Made by a program: the position numbers and the translations under genes
NCBI RefSeq assembly: GCF_017848315.1
Contig: NZ_JAFKEC010000001.1
Location: 1-64,000, forward strand
Length of the DNA stretch: 64,000 bases
Reading direction: 5' to 3'
Source of the DNA: Pseudomonas palmensis
Lineage (GTDB): Bacteria; Pseudomonadota; Gammaproteobacteria; Pseudomonadales; Pseudomonadaceae
Part shown: in pieces, positions 34,479 through 42,788 of the stretch
Layout: each line of letters starts with the position of its first letter
How positions within the stretch are numbered: position 1 is the first letter of the stretch
The notes under the pieces: generated by a model
What the model saw: only the letters and a program-made list of their open reading frames with translations
The model's database searches: none
Told to the model about the DNA's origin: nothing

Positions 34479-35009
34479 ATGAGCAACGTTGAACTGACCG
34501 ATGTACAAACCCTGCGCCACCGCGCCCGCCAGCACGTGGAAGACGGTGCGGTGACCGAAGGCTACACCGCCGACCGCGAAAAGATCCTGCGCCTGCTGAA
34601 CGAGTCGCTGGCCACCGAGTGGGTGTGCGTACTGCGCTACAAACGCCACTACTTCATGGCCGAGGGGATCAAGGCCAACGTGGCCGCCGAAGAGTTCCTG
34701 GAGCACGCCAACCAGGAGATGGAGCACGCCGACAAGCTGGCCGAGCGCATCGTGCAGCTGGGCGGCGAACCGGACTTCAACCCCGACAACCTGAGCAAGA
34801 ACTCCCACGCGCAGTACGTGGCAGGCAAGACCCTCAAGGAAATGGTGCTCGAAGACCTGGTCGCCGAGCGCATCGCCATCGACAGCTACCGCGAGATCAT
34901 CCAGTACATCGGTGACAGCGACCCGACCACCCGGCGCATCTTCGAAGACATCCTGGCCCAGGAAGAAGAGCACGCGGACGATATGGCGGATCTGCTCAAA
35001 GGGCTGTAA
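34479..35009 (+). CDS. Ferritin-like / bacterioferritin-family protein
   Basis: This 176-residue cytoplasmic protein has a four-helix ferritin-like fold with iron-ligand motifs: LATEWVCVLRYKRHY, EFLEHANQEMEHADKLAERI and EDILAQEEEHADDM. It probably stores iron or protects DNA under stress. Start ATG 34479 is preferred over ATG 34476 because GGAG is then 6 bases upstream. It follows osmE with a gap of 85 bp. Confidence 0.85.
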   Translation: MSNVELTDVQTLRHRARQHVEDGAVTEGYTADREKILRLLNESLATEWVCVLRYKRHYFMAEGIKANVAAEEFLEHANQEMEHADKLAERIVQLGGEPDFNPDNLSKNSHAQYVAGKTLKEMVLEDLVAERIAIDSYREIIQYIGDSDPTTRRIFEDILAQEEEHADDMADLLKGL

Positions 35010-35023
35010 ACCGCAGCGACTTC

Positions 35024-35090
35024 ATCGCGGGTCAAGCCCGCTCCCACAGGGTCCGTGGTGATCCTTGTGGGAGCGGGCTTGACCCGCGAT
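35024..35090. repeat. Paired REP element
   Basis: Inverted copies of ATCGCGGGTCAAGCCCGCTC lie between the convergent ferritin-like and AsmA genes. Confidence 0.92.
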
Positions 35091-35094
35091 GCGT

Positions 35095-37167
35095 TTAGCC
35101 AGCCTTGACGGTCTTGGGCGCCTTGCCCGAACGCATCTGCTCCAGCAACGGCGTGCACTGGTTCTCGTCCCCGCCGCTGGGCGCCACCAGCGCCAGCAAC
35201 GCCGCCGCCGGCGCTACCGCCACCCCCAACGCCACCATCCCCGCCCCGCGCAACGCCAGCGGAATCGCCTGCACGCCCGCACTCGGCTTGGCAAACGGCC
35301 CGCGCACGTACAACGGCGAGCGCAGCGAGAACAGGCGCAGGCCCTTGGACTCGGGGTTGATCTTCAGGTCCAGTTGCTCGGTGGCGAAGTTGGCCGTGCC
35401 ATCGATGTAGATGATCGCGTTCTCGGTGTCGAACACGAACAGGCGCGTACTGGCCAGGCCGTCCTTGATGCCGAAGTCCGCCGCCGCGCAGTTGATCTTC
35501 ACCTCGTTGTCGCCAAACAGCTTGCCCACTACGTAGTTGCCCACGTTGAGCCCGGCGATCTCCATCAGGCCACGGCTGATCGCGCCATCGTTGATCAGCA
35601 GCCGCAGGTCGCCATTGGAGGTGCCCAGCAAGGCCGCCACCGAGTTGCCGCGGCCACTGATGTCGGCATCGCCATTGAGCGCACCGAAGCTGGTCTTCAT
35701 CGGTTCGAAGGTGGGGAACAGCTGCTTGAGCTTGAAGTTGCGCGCACTCAGGCGCGCACGCCCCTGCATCGGCACCGCGCGGCCATCCAGGCGGATCTGC
35801 GCATCCAGCTTGCCGCCGGCCACGCCGAAACTCAGCGGCTCCAGGCGCAGCACGCCGTCATCGAGCACGAAGTGCGCGGCCAGGTCCTTGAAGGGCAGTT
35901 CTTCGCTGTGCACGATGCGCTTGCCGCTGAAGCTCACGTCGGCGTCCATGGTGCGCCAGCGCTCGGTGCGAAACTCCTCCACCGGCAGCACCTTGCCGGC
36001 CGGCTGCTTGCTCGCGCCACCACGGGCCTTCTGTTCGGCGTTGGAGTCGGCGCCGATCAGCGGGCCAAGATCCTTGAACAGCAGTTGGTTGGACACCAGC
36101 TTGCCGGTGAGCTTTGGCCGCGGCTGGCTGGCGACGAAGGCCAGGTCGCCATGGATATCGCTGTCGCCGATCTTGCCGTTGAAGCCCTCGTAGCGGAACA
36201 CCGCCCCGCCCGGCTCGTGCAGCTTGGCGATCAGGTGGCCGTCGGTGGAATAGGCCGGCGAGTCGGGCAGGGTCACGCCGGTCAGTGGGTACAGATTGCC
36301 CAGGCTTGCGCCCGACAGGCGCAGGCGCAGGTCGAGCGCGCCAAGGTTGCGCGGGTCGGTCAGGGTGCCGGCCACCGCGACGCGCGTGTCGGCGATGCGC
36401 ACGTCAGCCTGCAGCGGAAACGGCTGCGTGGCGTCCTGCAGTGCCAGCAGCCCGCCGATCTTGCCGCTGCCATTCAACGGCTGGCCCTTGTAGCGGCCGT
36501 CGACCTTGAAGCCGAAGGCGTAGTCCTGGGGCGCCGAACCCTGGCTCGCCGCCTTGTCGGCGCTGGCCTTGCCGACGATGTCAGTGAACGGGATGGGCTT
36601 GCCCAGCGGGTCGACCTGCACCTTCACCACGGTCTTGAGGGTCTGGTCGTCGAAGGCCACCTCGCCCTTGTCGAAGCCGATGGCGCCGATATCCAGCACC
36701 CATTTGGACGGCTCGGCGTTCTCGTCCTTGGGCCCGAAATCGAAGGTCCAGTTGGCGCGGCCATCGGCCAGGCGCTTGAGGCTGGCCACCGGCAGGGTCA
36801 GGTCGATACGCGGGATCACGATGCGCTGGGCCAGCAGCGGCAGCGGCGAGAGGCGAAACTCCACGCGCTGCAGGCCGACCATCTGCGGCGCCTTGAGCCA
36901 CTCGGGGTTGCCCAGGGTCAGGTCCTGGGCGATGAAGCGCGGCCATGGCACCCAGGCGCGCCAGCCGCCCTCGTCGCGATCGCGCTGCCAGCGCACGGCC
37001 AGGTCGCCATTGATCGCAAAAGGTCGGTGCAAGGCCTCGGAGACCTTTTCGTTGAGGGTGGGCTTGATGCGGTTCCAGTCGAAGGTGGCGATGACGATGA
37101 TCAGGACCGCCAGCAACAACAGCACAGTGGCGAAGGTCCAGGTGAGAATTTTGGCAGGGCGCGTCAT
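35095..37167 (-). CDS. AsmA-family envelope protein
   Basis: This 690-residue protein has an N-terminal membrane anchor (ILTWTFATVLLLLAVLIIVIATF, about residues 7-29) and a large periplasmic part. The start RIKPTLNEKVSEALHRPFAINGDLAVRW and the C-terminal ARLSARNFKLKQLFPTF and LDLKINPESKGLRLFSLRSPLYVRGPF regions are typical of AsmA. Family members are thought to move phospholipid or influence outer-membrane assembly. ATG 37167 has AGGAG upstream; the longer frame is rejected. Confidence 0.9.
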   Translation of the reverse strand: MTRPAKILTWTFATVLLLLAVLIIVIATFDWNRIKPTLNEKVSEALHRPFAINGDLAVRWQRDRDEGGWRAWVPWPRFIAQDLTLGNPEWLKAPQMVGLQRVEFRLSPLPLLAQRIVIPRIDLTLPVASLKRLADGRANWTFDFGPKDENAEPSKWVLDIGAIGFDKGEVAFDDQTLKTVVKVQVDPLGKPIPFTDIVGKASADKAASQGSAPQDYAFGFKVDGRYKGQPLNGSGKIGGLLALQDATQPFPLQADVRIADTRVAVAGTLTDPRNLGALDLRLRLSGASLGNLYPLTGVTLPDSPAYSTDGHLIAKLHEPGGAVFRYEGFNGKIGDSDIHGDLAFVASQPRPKLTGKLVSNQLLFKDLGPLIGADSNAEQKARGGASKQPAGKVLPVEEFRTERWRTMDADVSFSGKRIVHSEELPFKDLAAHFVLDDGVLRLEPLSFGVAGGKLDAQIRLDGRAVPMQGRARLSARNFKLKQLFPTFEPMKTSFGALNGDADISGRGNSVAALLGTSNGDLRLLINDGAISRGLMEIAGLNVGNYVVGKLFGDNEVKINCAAADFGIKDGLASTRLFVFDTENAIIYIDGTANFATEQLDLKINPESKGLRLFSLRSPLYVRGPFAKPSAGVQAIPLALRGAGMVALGVAVAPAAALLALVAPSGGDENQCTPLLEQMRSGKAPKTVKAG

Positions 37168-37344
37168 TGCACGAATCTCCTGATGACAGCATGGCGAACA
37201 GCCATGCCCGTTGAGGGCACTTAACACTTCCGACTATCAATGCCGTCGATTGTTACCATTATCTTTATGAACTTCTTTATCTGACCCCCAAGCGTAGCAT
37301 TGGCGCCGTACCCACTTACCAGCCCTCCCAAGGAGCGCCAGATC

Positions 37345-37623
37345 ATGAAACGCCCATTGCTGCTCAGTTTTGCCCTCAGCCTGCTGGCTGCCAACGCCTT
37401 CGCCGTACCCGCCACCGAACAGAACCTCTCGGCCGAAGCCCGCGACAGCGCCAGCGTCATTGCACAGCCCCTCAAGACCCTGGCCGAAGGCGGTTCTGAC
37501 CGCCTGATCGAGCGCAGCAACCGCGTTGCCGAAGGTGGTTCCGACCGCCTTGTCGAACGCAGCACTCGCATCGCCGAAGGCGGCTCGGACCGTCTGATCG
37601 AACGCAACAGCCGCGCGAGCTGA
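37345..37623 (+). CDS. Small exported protein with 15-residue repeats
   Basis: This 92-residue protein has a signal peptide (MKRPLLLSFALSLLAANAFA) and three near-identical 15-residue repeats in the C-terminal half: LAEGGSDRLIERSNR, VAEGGSDRLVERSTR and IAEGGSDRLIERNSR. Similar Pseudomonas proteins have been annotated as 'phage infection protein', but I have no evidence for that role. AAGGAGCG precedes ATG 37345, and a strong terminator follows, so it is a single-gene unit. Confidence 0.8.
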   Translation: MKRPLLLSFALSLLAANAFAVPATEQNLSAEARDSASVIAQPLKTLAEGGSDRLIERSNRVAEGGSDRLVERSTRIAEGGSDRLIERNSRAS

Positions 37624-37649
37624 GCCCATGCGCCAGTGCCCGCGCCCAC

Positions 37650-37680
37650 AGCCCGGTCCATCGACCGGGCTTTGTTTTTT
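37650..37680 (+). terminator. Rho-independent terminator of the repeat-protein gene
   Basis: AGCCCGGTC-CATC-GACCGGGCT makes a perfect 9-bp stem, followed by TTTGTTTTTT. Confidence 0.9.
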
Positions 37681-37732
37681 GCGGCCCAGGCCCTAGAGTG
37701 CAGGGCTGTATGACTGTGAACCGATACTCGCC

Positions 37733-38365
37733 ATGCTGCCGCGCGCCGAACAAAAGCTACAGACCCGACAGGCCCTGCTGGATGCCGCCCGCCACCTGAT
37801 GGAGAGCGGCCGAGGCTTCGGCAGCATCAGCCTGCGCGAGGTAGCCAAGACCGCCGGCATCGTGCCCACCGGCTTCTACCGCCACTTCTGCGACCTGGAC
37901 CAGCTGGGGCTGGCACTGGTCAACGAGGTGGACGAAACCTTCCGCCAGACCATCCGCCTGGTGCGCCACAACGAATTCGAACTGGGCGGCATCACCGATG
38001 CTTCGGTGCGCATCTTTCTCGATGTGGTGGCGGCCAACCGGGCGCAGTTCCTGTTCCTGGCCCGCGAGCAGTACGGTGGCTCGCAGCCGGTGCGCCAGGC
38101 CATCGCCAAGCTGCGCGAAGGGATCAGCTCGGACCTGGCGGCGGACCTCAAACGCATGCCGCGCTGGCGGCATCTGGACGACGCGGCCCTGGGGGTGATG
38201 GCCGACCTGGTGGTCAAGACCGTGTTCGCCACCCTGCCCGAGCTGATCGACTCGCCGGCCGAGCCGGTATCGGGGCAGTTGAGCGCGCAGGCGAAGATCA
38301 CCCAGCAGTTGCGCTTCATCTTTGTCGGGGCCAAGTACTGGCAAGGGCTCGGCGATCTGCGCTGA
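37733..38365 (+). CDS. TetR-family regulator, FabR/DesT-like
   Basis: This 210-residue protein begins MLPRAEQKLQTRQALLDAARHL and has the helix-turn-helix SISLREVAKTAGIVPTGFYRHF. FabR and Pseudomonas DesT, which share this N-terminus, sense acyl-CoA and control unsaturated fatty acid synthesis. No desaturase gene is adjacent here, so the targets lie elsewhere. The FabR call is based on motif similarity and length. Confidence 0.85.
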   Translation: MLPRAEQKLQTRQALLDAARHLMESGRGFGSISLREVAKTAGIVPTGFYRHFCDLDQLGLALVNEVDETFRQTIRLVRHNEFELGGITDASVRIFLDVVAANRAQFLFLAREQYGGSQPVRQAIAKLREGISSDLAADLKRMPRWRHLDDAALGVMADLVVKTVFATLPELIDSPAEPVSGQLSAQAKITQQLRFIFVGAKYWQGLGDLR

Positions 38366-38455
38366 GCCCTTGGCTTGCCAGCGAAGGGGTGCTCAAGCCG
38401 AACCGCAATTCCTGCTACCATGCGCCACAAACGCCCACCGCGACGACGCCTCTCC

Positions 38456-39565
38456 ATGCCCGACCTTCGTACCGCCCAGCCTGAACTCCCTGCCCTGCTC
38501 GACAGCGTCCAGCAGCACTTCGCCCAGCGCATCGTGCCGCTGTGGCAAGGCCCGGGCTGGAACGCGGACATGGCCCTGCCATTCGAAGCCCTCGACCCGC
38601 AGCACCGGCCCCTGCCGGTACAGCGCTACCGTGCCATGGCCTGCGCGCGCCAGCTGTACCTGTTCAGCAGCCGCATCGAGCAGCCTGGCGCCGCGGAACG
38701 TGCCGCCGCCCTGCTGCGCACCCTGCAACGCCACTTTCACGACGCCGAGCACGGTGGCTGGTTCTACAGCATCGACGCCCAGGGCAACCCGCTGGACCGC
38801 ACCAAGGACCTCTACACCCACGCCTTCATCGTGTTCGCCTGCGCGCATTACTGGGGCAAGGTGAACGAAGCAATGGCCGAGTCGACCTTGAATGCAGCCC
38901 TTGAAGTGGTGCTGGAGCGCTTTGCCACCGAGCAGGGCCTGTACGAGGCGAGCCTGGCCGAAGACTGGTCGACGCTGGGCAGCGGGCCGTTGCAGAACCC
39001 GCTGATGCACCTGGCCGAAGCCTTCCTCGCCACCCTGTCGGTGCGTCACGACGCGGTGGTACAGGACGCGCTGGTGAACCTCACCGAGGCCATGCAGGCG
39101 CACTTCATCGACCCGGCACATGGGGTGATGCTGGAGAAACCGCGCGGCGCTGTGGATAACTGGTTCGAACCCGGGCACCAGTTCGAGTGGTTCTATCTGC
39201 TCGAATCCTCACCGCTGCTGCGCGGCGGCGCGCTGCATGGCTCGTTGAGCCGCGCATTCGGCTATGCCGAGCAACAGGGGGTAAAGGACGGTGCGGTGCT
39301 GGCGATGCTCAATGTCGACGGCAGCGTGCGTGACGCCACCCAGCGCATCTGGGCCCAGGCCGAATACCTGCGTGCGTTGGCGCTGCGGCCCGACAGCGCG
39401 GGCAAGGTGCTGGCGCAACTGCAGGCATTGCAGCAGAACTTTCTGCATGACGGCGGCTGGCATGAATGCCGCGACGCCAGTGGCGCGGTGAGCCGGCACG
39501 ATATGCCGTCGACCACGCCGTACCACCTGGCGACCTGCCTGGAAGGGTTGCAGCGCGCCCTCTGA
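38456..39565 (+). CDS. AGE-family sugar isomerase/epimerase
   Basis: This 369-residue protein fits the N-acylglucosamine 2-epimerase (AGE) family: RTKDLYTHAFIVFACAHYWG, NPLMHLAEAFLATL, DNWFEPGHQFEWFYLLE and IWAQAEYLRALAL. These histidine-containing stretches line the alpha/alpha-barrel active site. The likely activity is mannose/fructose-type isomerisation (YihS-like), but substrate is not certain. ATG 38456 follows a weak ribosome-binding site. Confidence 0.85.
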   Translation: MPDLRTAQPELPALLDSVQQHFAQRIVPLWQGPGWNADMALPFEALDPQHRPLPVQRYRAMACARQLYLFSSRIEQPGAAERAAALLRTLQRHFHDAEHGGWFYSIDAQGNPLDRTKDLYTHAFIVFACAHYWGKVNEAMAESTLNAALEVVLERFATEQGLYEASLAEDWSTLGSGPLQNPLMHLAEAFLATLSVRHDAVVQDALVNLTEAMQAHFIDPAHGVMLEKPRGAVDNWFEPGHQFEWFYLLESSPLLRGGALHGSLSRAFGYAEQQGVKDGAVLAMLNVDGSVRDATQRIWAQAEYLRALALRPDSAGKVLAQLQALQQNFLHDGGWHECRDASGAVSRHDMPSTTPYHLATCLEGLQRAL

Positions 39566-39569
39566 TGCC

Positions 39570-39624
39570 TTCGCCAGCAACGCTGGCTCCTACATGAGTT
39601 GCAGGAGCCGGCCTTGCCGGCGAA
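39570..39624. repeat. Paired REP element
   Basis: TTCGCCAGCAACGCTGGCTC and an inverse GCCGGCCTTGCCGGCGAA copy lie between the converging AGE and dehydrogenase genes; the two arms are different sub-variants. Confidence 0.85.
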
Positions 39625-39631
39625 AGTGCAC

Positions 39632-40396
39632 TCAGGCCTTCGAACGATCGATCGAGAACCCCGCCCACGCCTGGCTCACCGGCATCAGCTCGAGACTGTT
39701 GATGTTGATGTGCGCCGGCTGGTTGAGAATCCAGAAGATGGTCTCGGCAATGTCCTGCGGCTGGATCGGCTCGGCACCGGCATAGGTGGCGTCGTAGCGC
39801 GCCTTGTCACCCCCGAAGCGCACCAGCGAGAACTCGCTCTCGCACAGCCCCGGCTCGATGTTGCTGACCCGCACGCCCGTACCCTGCAGGTCGCAGCGCA
39901 GGCTCAGCGAGAACTGCCCGACGAACGCCTTGGTACCGCCATACACATGGCTGCCCGGGTACGGATAGTTGCCCGCCACCGACCCGACGTTGAGGATCGT
40001 CGCGCCACGCCCGTGGGCGATCAGGCGCGGCAGCAGCAGGCGGGTGCTGTACATCAGGCCCTTGATGTTGGTGTCGACCATGGTCTCCCAGTCGTCCAGG
40101 TCGCACTTGGGCGCCGGGTCGGCACCCAGGGCCAGGCCGGCGTTGTTGATCAGCCCGCGCAGCTTGGCAAAGGTCGGCGGCAAGCCTTCGATGGCCGCTT
40201 CCATGGCCTTGCGGTCACGCACATCGAGTACCAGGCCATGCACTTCGGTCTGCTTGGACAGCTCCGCACACAGCGCCTCCAGGCGCTCCTGGCGCCGACC
40301 GGTCAGCACCAGCGACCAGCCCGCCTCGGCGAAGCGACGTGCGCAGGCTTCGCCAAAACCGGAGGTGGCGCCCGTGATGAATACGGTGGAAGTCAT
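39632..40396 (-). CDS. NADP-dependent short-chain dehydrogenase (YdfG-like)
   Basis: This 254-residue enzyme has the Rossmann motif FITGATSGFGEACARRF, the NNAG motif (GLINNAGLALG), and catalytic Ser and Tyr-x3-Lys (VGSVAGNYPYPGSHVYGGTK). This resembles YdfG, which oxidises serine and 3-hydroxy acids and reduces malonic semialdehyde. ATG 40396 has GAGGAG upstream. It is the last gene before an 803-bp non-coding stretch. Confidence 0.9.
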   Translation of the reverse strand: MTSTVFITGATSGFGEACARRFAEAGWSLVLTGRRQERLEALCAELSKQTEVHGLVLDVRDRKAMEAAIEGLPPTFAKLRGLINNAGLALGADPAPKCDLDDWETMVDTNIKGLMYSTRLLLPRLIAHGRGATILNVGSVAGNYPYPGSHVYGGTKAFVGQFSLSLRCDLQGTGVRVSNIEPGLCESEFSLVRFGGDKARYDATYAGAEPIQPQDIAETIFWILNQPAHININSLELMPVSQAWAGFSIDRSKA

Positions 40397-40518
40397 GAAA
40401 AATCTCCTCGGGAAAACGTGCCCACGGGCAACTGATCGACAGGGCGTGCAGCATGCCCCGCCACCGCGCTGCGCAGCAAGCCGAAAATCAACTGTACAAA
40501 AAACGATCAAAACCCTGA

Positions 40519-41045
40519 AAGCCTTGCCCCGCAAGGCCCGGCGCGAGCTGTACGCACGTTATCCACAGGCCCTTCCACACAGACTGGGGGCAACTGCACA
40601 GGCTGCGGCCCACGGTTTGAGCGGGCTGCGGCCTGGCGTGGGAAGTATTTCGCTTGACCTGGCGGCCGCCCCTTGAACAACGCGACAGCCAGAGATGCAA
40701 AAGGATAACTGCAGTGATGGCCCGAGGCCTTTGATCTCGCTGCCTGCGCCAGTCTTTCCAGTGCTTGCCCACAGAGTTATCCACAGGCTGCACAGATGAA
40801 ATGAGGGGCAATTGACCTCGCCATAAAAGCCTTGACAAATGCCCGCTGCAGCGTCAGAAAAACCGCTGCTCAAAAAACAACCACACCTCTGTAAGCCTTG
40901 TATTACATGGTCTTCAGCCATGTACTACCAAGTTACCCACAGTCGGTTCCACACGAATCGGGGACAACTTCAATGCCTTTGAAAACAAGTGCCTGGAGCG
41001 ACGTTGTGTCGCGTTACCTGCACACCTTCAAATAACTTTTCCACA
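40519..41045 (+). repeat. Cluster of repeated units with DnaA-box-like sequences in a non-coding region
   Basis: The region 40397-41199 has no gene I accept. It contains two exact TTATCCACA boxes (40559-40567, 40777-40785), one TTACCCACA (40933-40941) and one TTTTCCACA (41037-41045), all on the plus strand. Around the first and third boxes the layout is identical: AAGCCTTG 40 bp before, TTCCACAC 14 bp after and CAACT 32 bp after. The second box has CAATT at +32. A 7-bp stem, TACATGG-N7-CCATGTA, lies at 40904-40924. The role is unknown; a DnaA-titration or replication-control locus is one possibility. Confidence 0.6.
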
Positions 41046-41073
41046 ATCTGCCGCAAGGCCGATCTGCGGCCCG

Positions 41074-41140
41074 ATCGCGGGTCAAGCCCGCTCCCACAAG
41101 GTTCACCGCTGCCCCTGTGGGAGCGGGCTCGACCCGCGAT
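41074..41140. repeat. Paired REP element
   Basis: Inverted ATCGCGGGTCAAGCCCGCTC copies, one with a TCGACC variant, lie at the right end of the non-coding stretch, just beyond the livF terminator. Confidence 0.9.
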
Positions 41141-41157
41141 TGGGTCGTAATACGCAC

Positions 41158-41181
41158 AAAAAAACCCCGGCAAGCCGGGGT
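41158..41181 (-). terminator. Rho-independent terminator of the liv operon
   Basis: ACCCCGGC-AA-GCCGGGGT is an 8-bp stem adjoining a seven-A run at 41158-41164 that becomes a U-tract in the leftward transcript. It lies 19 bp after the livF stop. Confidence 0.9.
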
Positions 41182-41199
41182 CTTCTTTAATGTTCGCCG

Positions 41200-41916
41200 T
41201 CAGTGCCCACCCAGATACGCGTTGCGCACCTCCTCGTTGACCAGCAGTTCCTGCCCGGTGCCGGTCATGCGGATCTGCCCGTTGACCATCACGTAGGCGC
41301 GGTCCGACAGCTTGAGCGCATGGTTGGCGTTCTGTTCCACCAGGAAGATGGTCATGCCGGTCTTGGCCAGCTCGCGCAAGGTCGAGAAGATCTGCTTGAC
41401 CACGATCGGCGCCAGCCCCAGCGACGGTTCATCCAGCAACAGCAACTTGGGCCGGCTCATCAGCGCCCGGGCAATCGCCAGCATCTGCTGCTCGCCACCG
41501 GACATGGTCATCGCCCGCTGGTTGCGCCGTTCCTTGAGCCGCGGAAACAGCTCGAACATGCGCTGCATGTCCTCGCCGGCGAACTTGTCGCCAATCGGGA
41601 TGGTGCCCATCATCAGGTTCTCTTCCACCGACATGTCCGGGAACACCCGGCGCCCCTCCGGCGACTGCGCAATGCCGTTGGAGGCGATGTAGTGGGACGA
41701 CTTGTGGGTGATATCGGTGCCCCGGTAGAGGATCTGCCCCGACGCCGCGCGCGGCTGGCCGAAGATCGACATCAGCAGCGTGGACTTGCCCGCGCCGTTG
41801 GAGCCGATCAGGCTTACCGTCTCGCCTTCGTCGATGTGCATCGAGACCTTTTTCAGCGCCTGGATCGGGCCGTAGAACACGTCCAGGTCCTTCAGTTCGA
41901 GGATCGGTACGCTCAT
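41200..41916 (-). CDS. livF: Branched-chain amino acid ABC transporter ATP-binding protein LivF/BraG
   Basis: This 238-residue ATPase has Walker A GSNGAGKSTLLMSIFG, signature TMSGGEQQMLAIARAL and Walker B KLLLLDEPSLGLAP, then FLVEQNANHALKLSDRAYVM. It is the second ATPase of the LIV importer and the last gene of braC-livHMGF. It overlaps livG by 4 bp. Pseudomonas literature calls it braG. Confidence 0.95.
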   Translation of the reverse strand: MSVPILELKDLDVFYGPIQALKKVSMHIDEGETVSLIGSNGAGKSTLLMSIFGQPRAASGQILYRGTDITHKSSHYIASNGIAQSPEGRRVFPDMSVEENLMMGTIPIGDKFAGEDMQRMFELFPRLKERRNQRAMTMSGGEQQMLAIARALMSRPKLLLLDEPSLGLAPIVVKQIFSTLRELAKTGMTIFLVEQNANHALKLSDRAYVMVNGQIRMTGTGQELLVNEEVRNAYLGGH

Positions 41917-42788
41917 GCCAGCTCCTCTTCATCGGCGCCCAGGTAGGCCGCGATCACCGTCGGGTTGTTGCGGATCTCCTGCGGCGCGCCCTCGGCGATC
42001 ACGTTGCCGTGGTCCAGCACCACGATATGGTCGGAAATGCTCATTACCATGCCCATGTCATGTTCGATCAGTACCACCGTCAGGTCATGCTCGTCGCGCA
42101 GCACGCGGATCATGCGGCTGAGCGCTTCGGTTTCCTGCGGGTTGAGGCCGGCGGCGGGTTCGTCCAGGCAGATGATCTGCGGGCGCGTGCACATGGCCCG
42201 GGCAATTTCCAGGCGGCGCTGCTGGCCATACGAGAGCTCGCCGGCCAGGCGGTTGGCGCAGTCCACCAGGTCGACCACCTCCAGCCAGTAGAAGGCATGG
42301 TCCAGGGCGTCGCTCTCGGCCTGACGGTAGGCCTTGGTGTTGAGCACCCCAGCCAGCAGGTTGCGGTTCACCCACATGTGCTGGGCCACCAGCAGGTTCT
42401 CCACCACCGACATTTCCTTGAACAGGCGAATGTTCTGGAAAGTACGCGCCAGCCCCGCCCGGTTGACCAGGTGGGTGCCGCCGAACATCTTGTAGTACAG
42501 GCGGCTGGCAAAGCTTCTGGGCGACACGAAGTCGGCCGCCTGGAAGCGTTCGCCCAGCAGCTGGATGACATTGGTGCGGGTGCCGCGCAGGTTCAGCTCG
42601 ATCTTGCCGCCGCTGGCCTTGTAGAACCCGGTAAGGCAGTTGAACACGGTGGTCTTGCCCGCGCCGTTGGGGCCGATAAGCGCGAAGATGGCATTGCGCC
42701 GGACCTTCAGGCTCACGTCGCTGAGCGCCTTGATGCCGCCGAACTGCATCATCAGGTTGTCGACCGAAAGAATCACTTCGTCGCTCAT
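41913..42788 (-). CDS. livG: Branched-chain amino acid ABC transporter ATP-binding protein LivG/BraF
   Basis: This 291-residue ATPase has Walker A GPNGAGKTTVFNCLTG, signature ELSYGQQRRLEIARAM (Ser-Tyr-Gly-Gln, usual for LivG) and Walker B QIICLDEPAAGLNPQ. An insert after Walker A (about residues 65-105) is typical of Pseudomonas BraF. It overlaps livM and livF by 4 bp each. Confidence 0.95.
   Translation of the reverse strand: MSDEVILSVDNLMMQFGGIKALSDVSLKVRRNAIFALIGPNGAGKTTVFNCLTGFYKASGGKIELNLRGTRTNVIQLLGERFQAADFVSPRSFASRLYYKMFGGTHLVNRAGLARTFQNIRLFKEMSVVENLLVAQHMWVNRNLLAGVLNTKAYRQAESDALDHAFYWLEVVDLVDCANRLAGELSYGQQRRLEIARAMCTRPQIICLDEPAAGLNPQETEALSRMIRVLRDEHDLTVVLIEHDMGMVMSISDHIVVLDHGNVIAEGAPQEIRNNPTVIAAYLGADEEELA

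Noticed and set aside
40488..40921. Minus-strand frames of 116 and 120 codons in the non-coding region
   Set aside because: They overlap each other, have no ribosome-binding site or recognisable motif, and follow the repeated DnaA-box units instead of coding constraint.
40559..41045. The chromosomal replication origin oriC
   Set aside because: DnaA boxes are present, but dnaA, dnaN, rpmH or gidA are not adjacent and there is no clear AT-rich unwinding region. dnaB at 55579 is not an origin marker.
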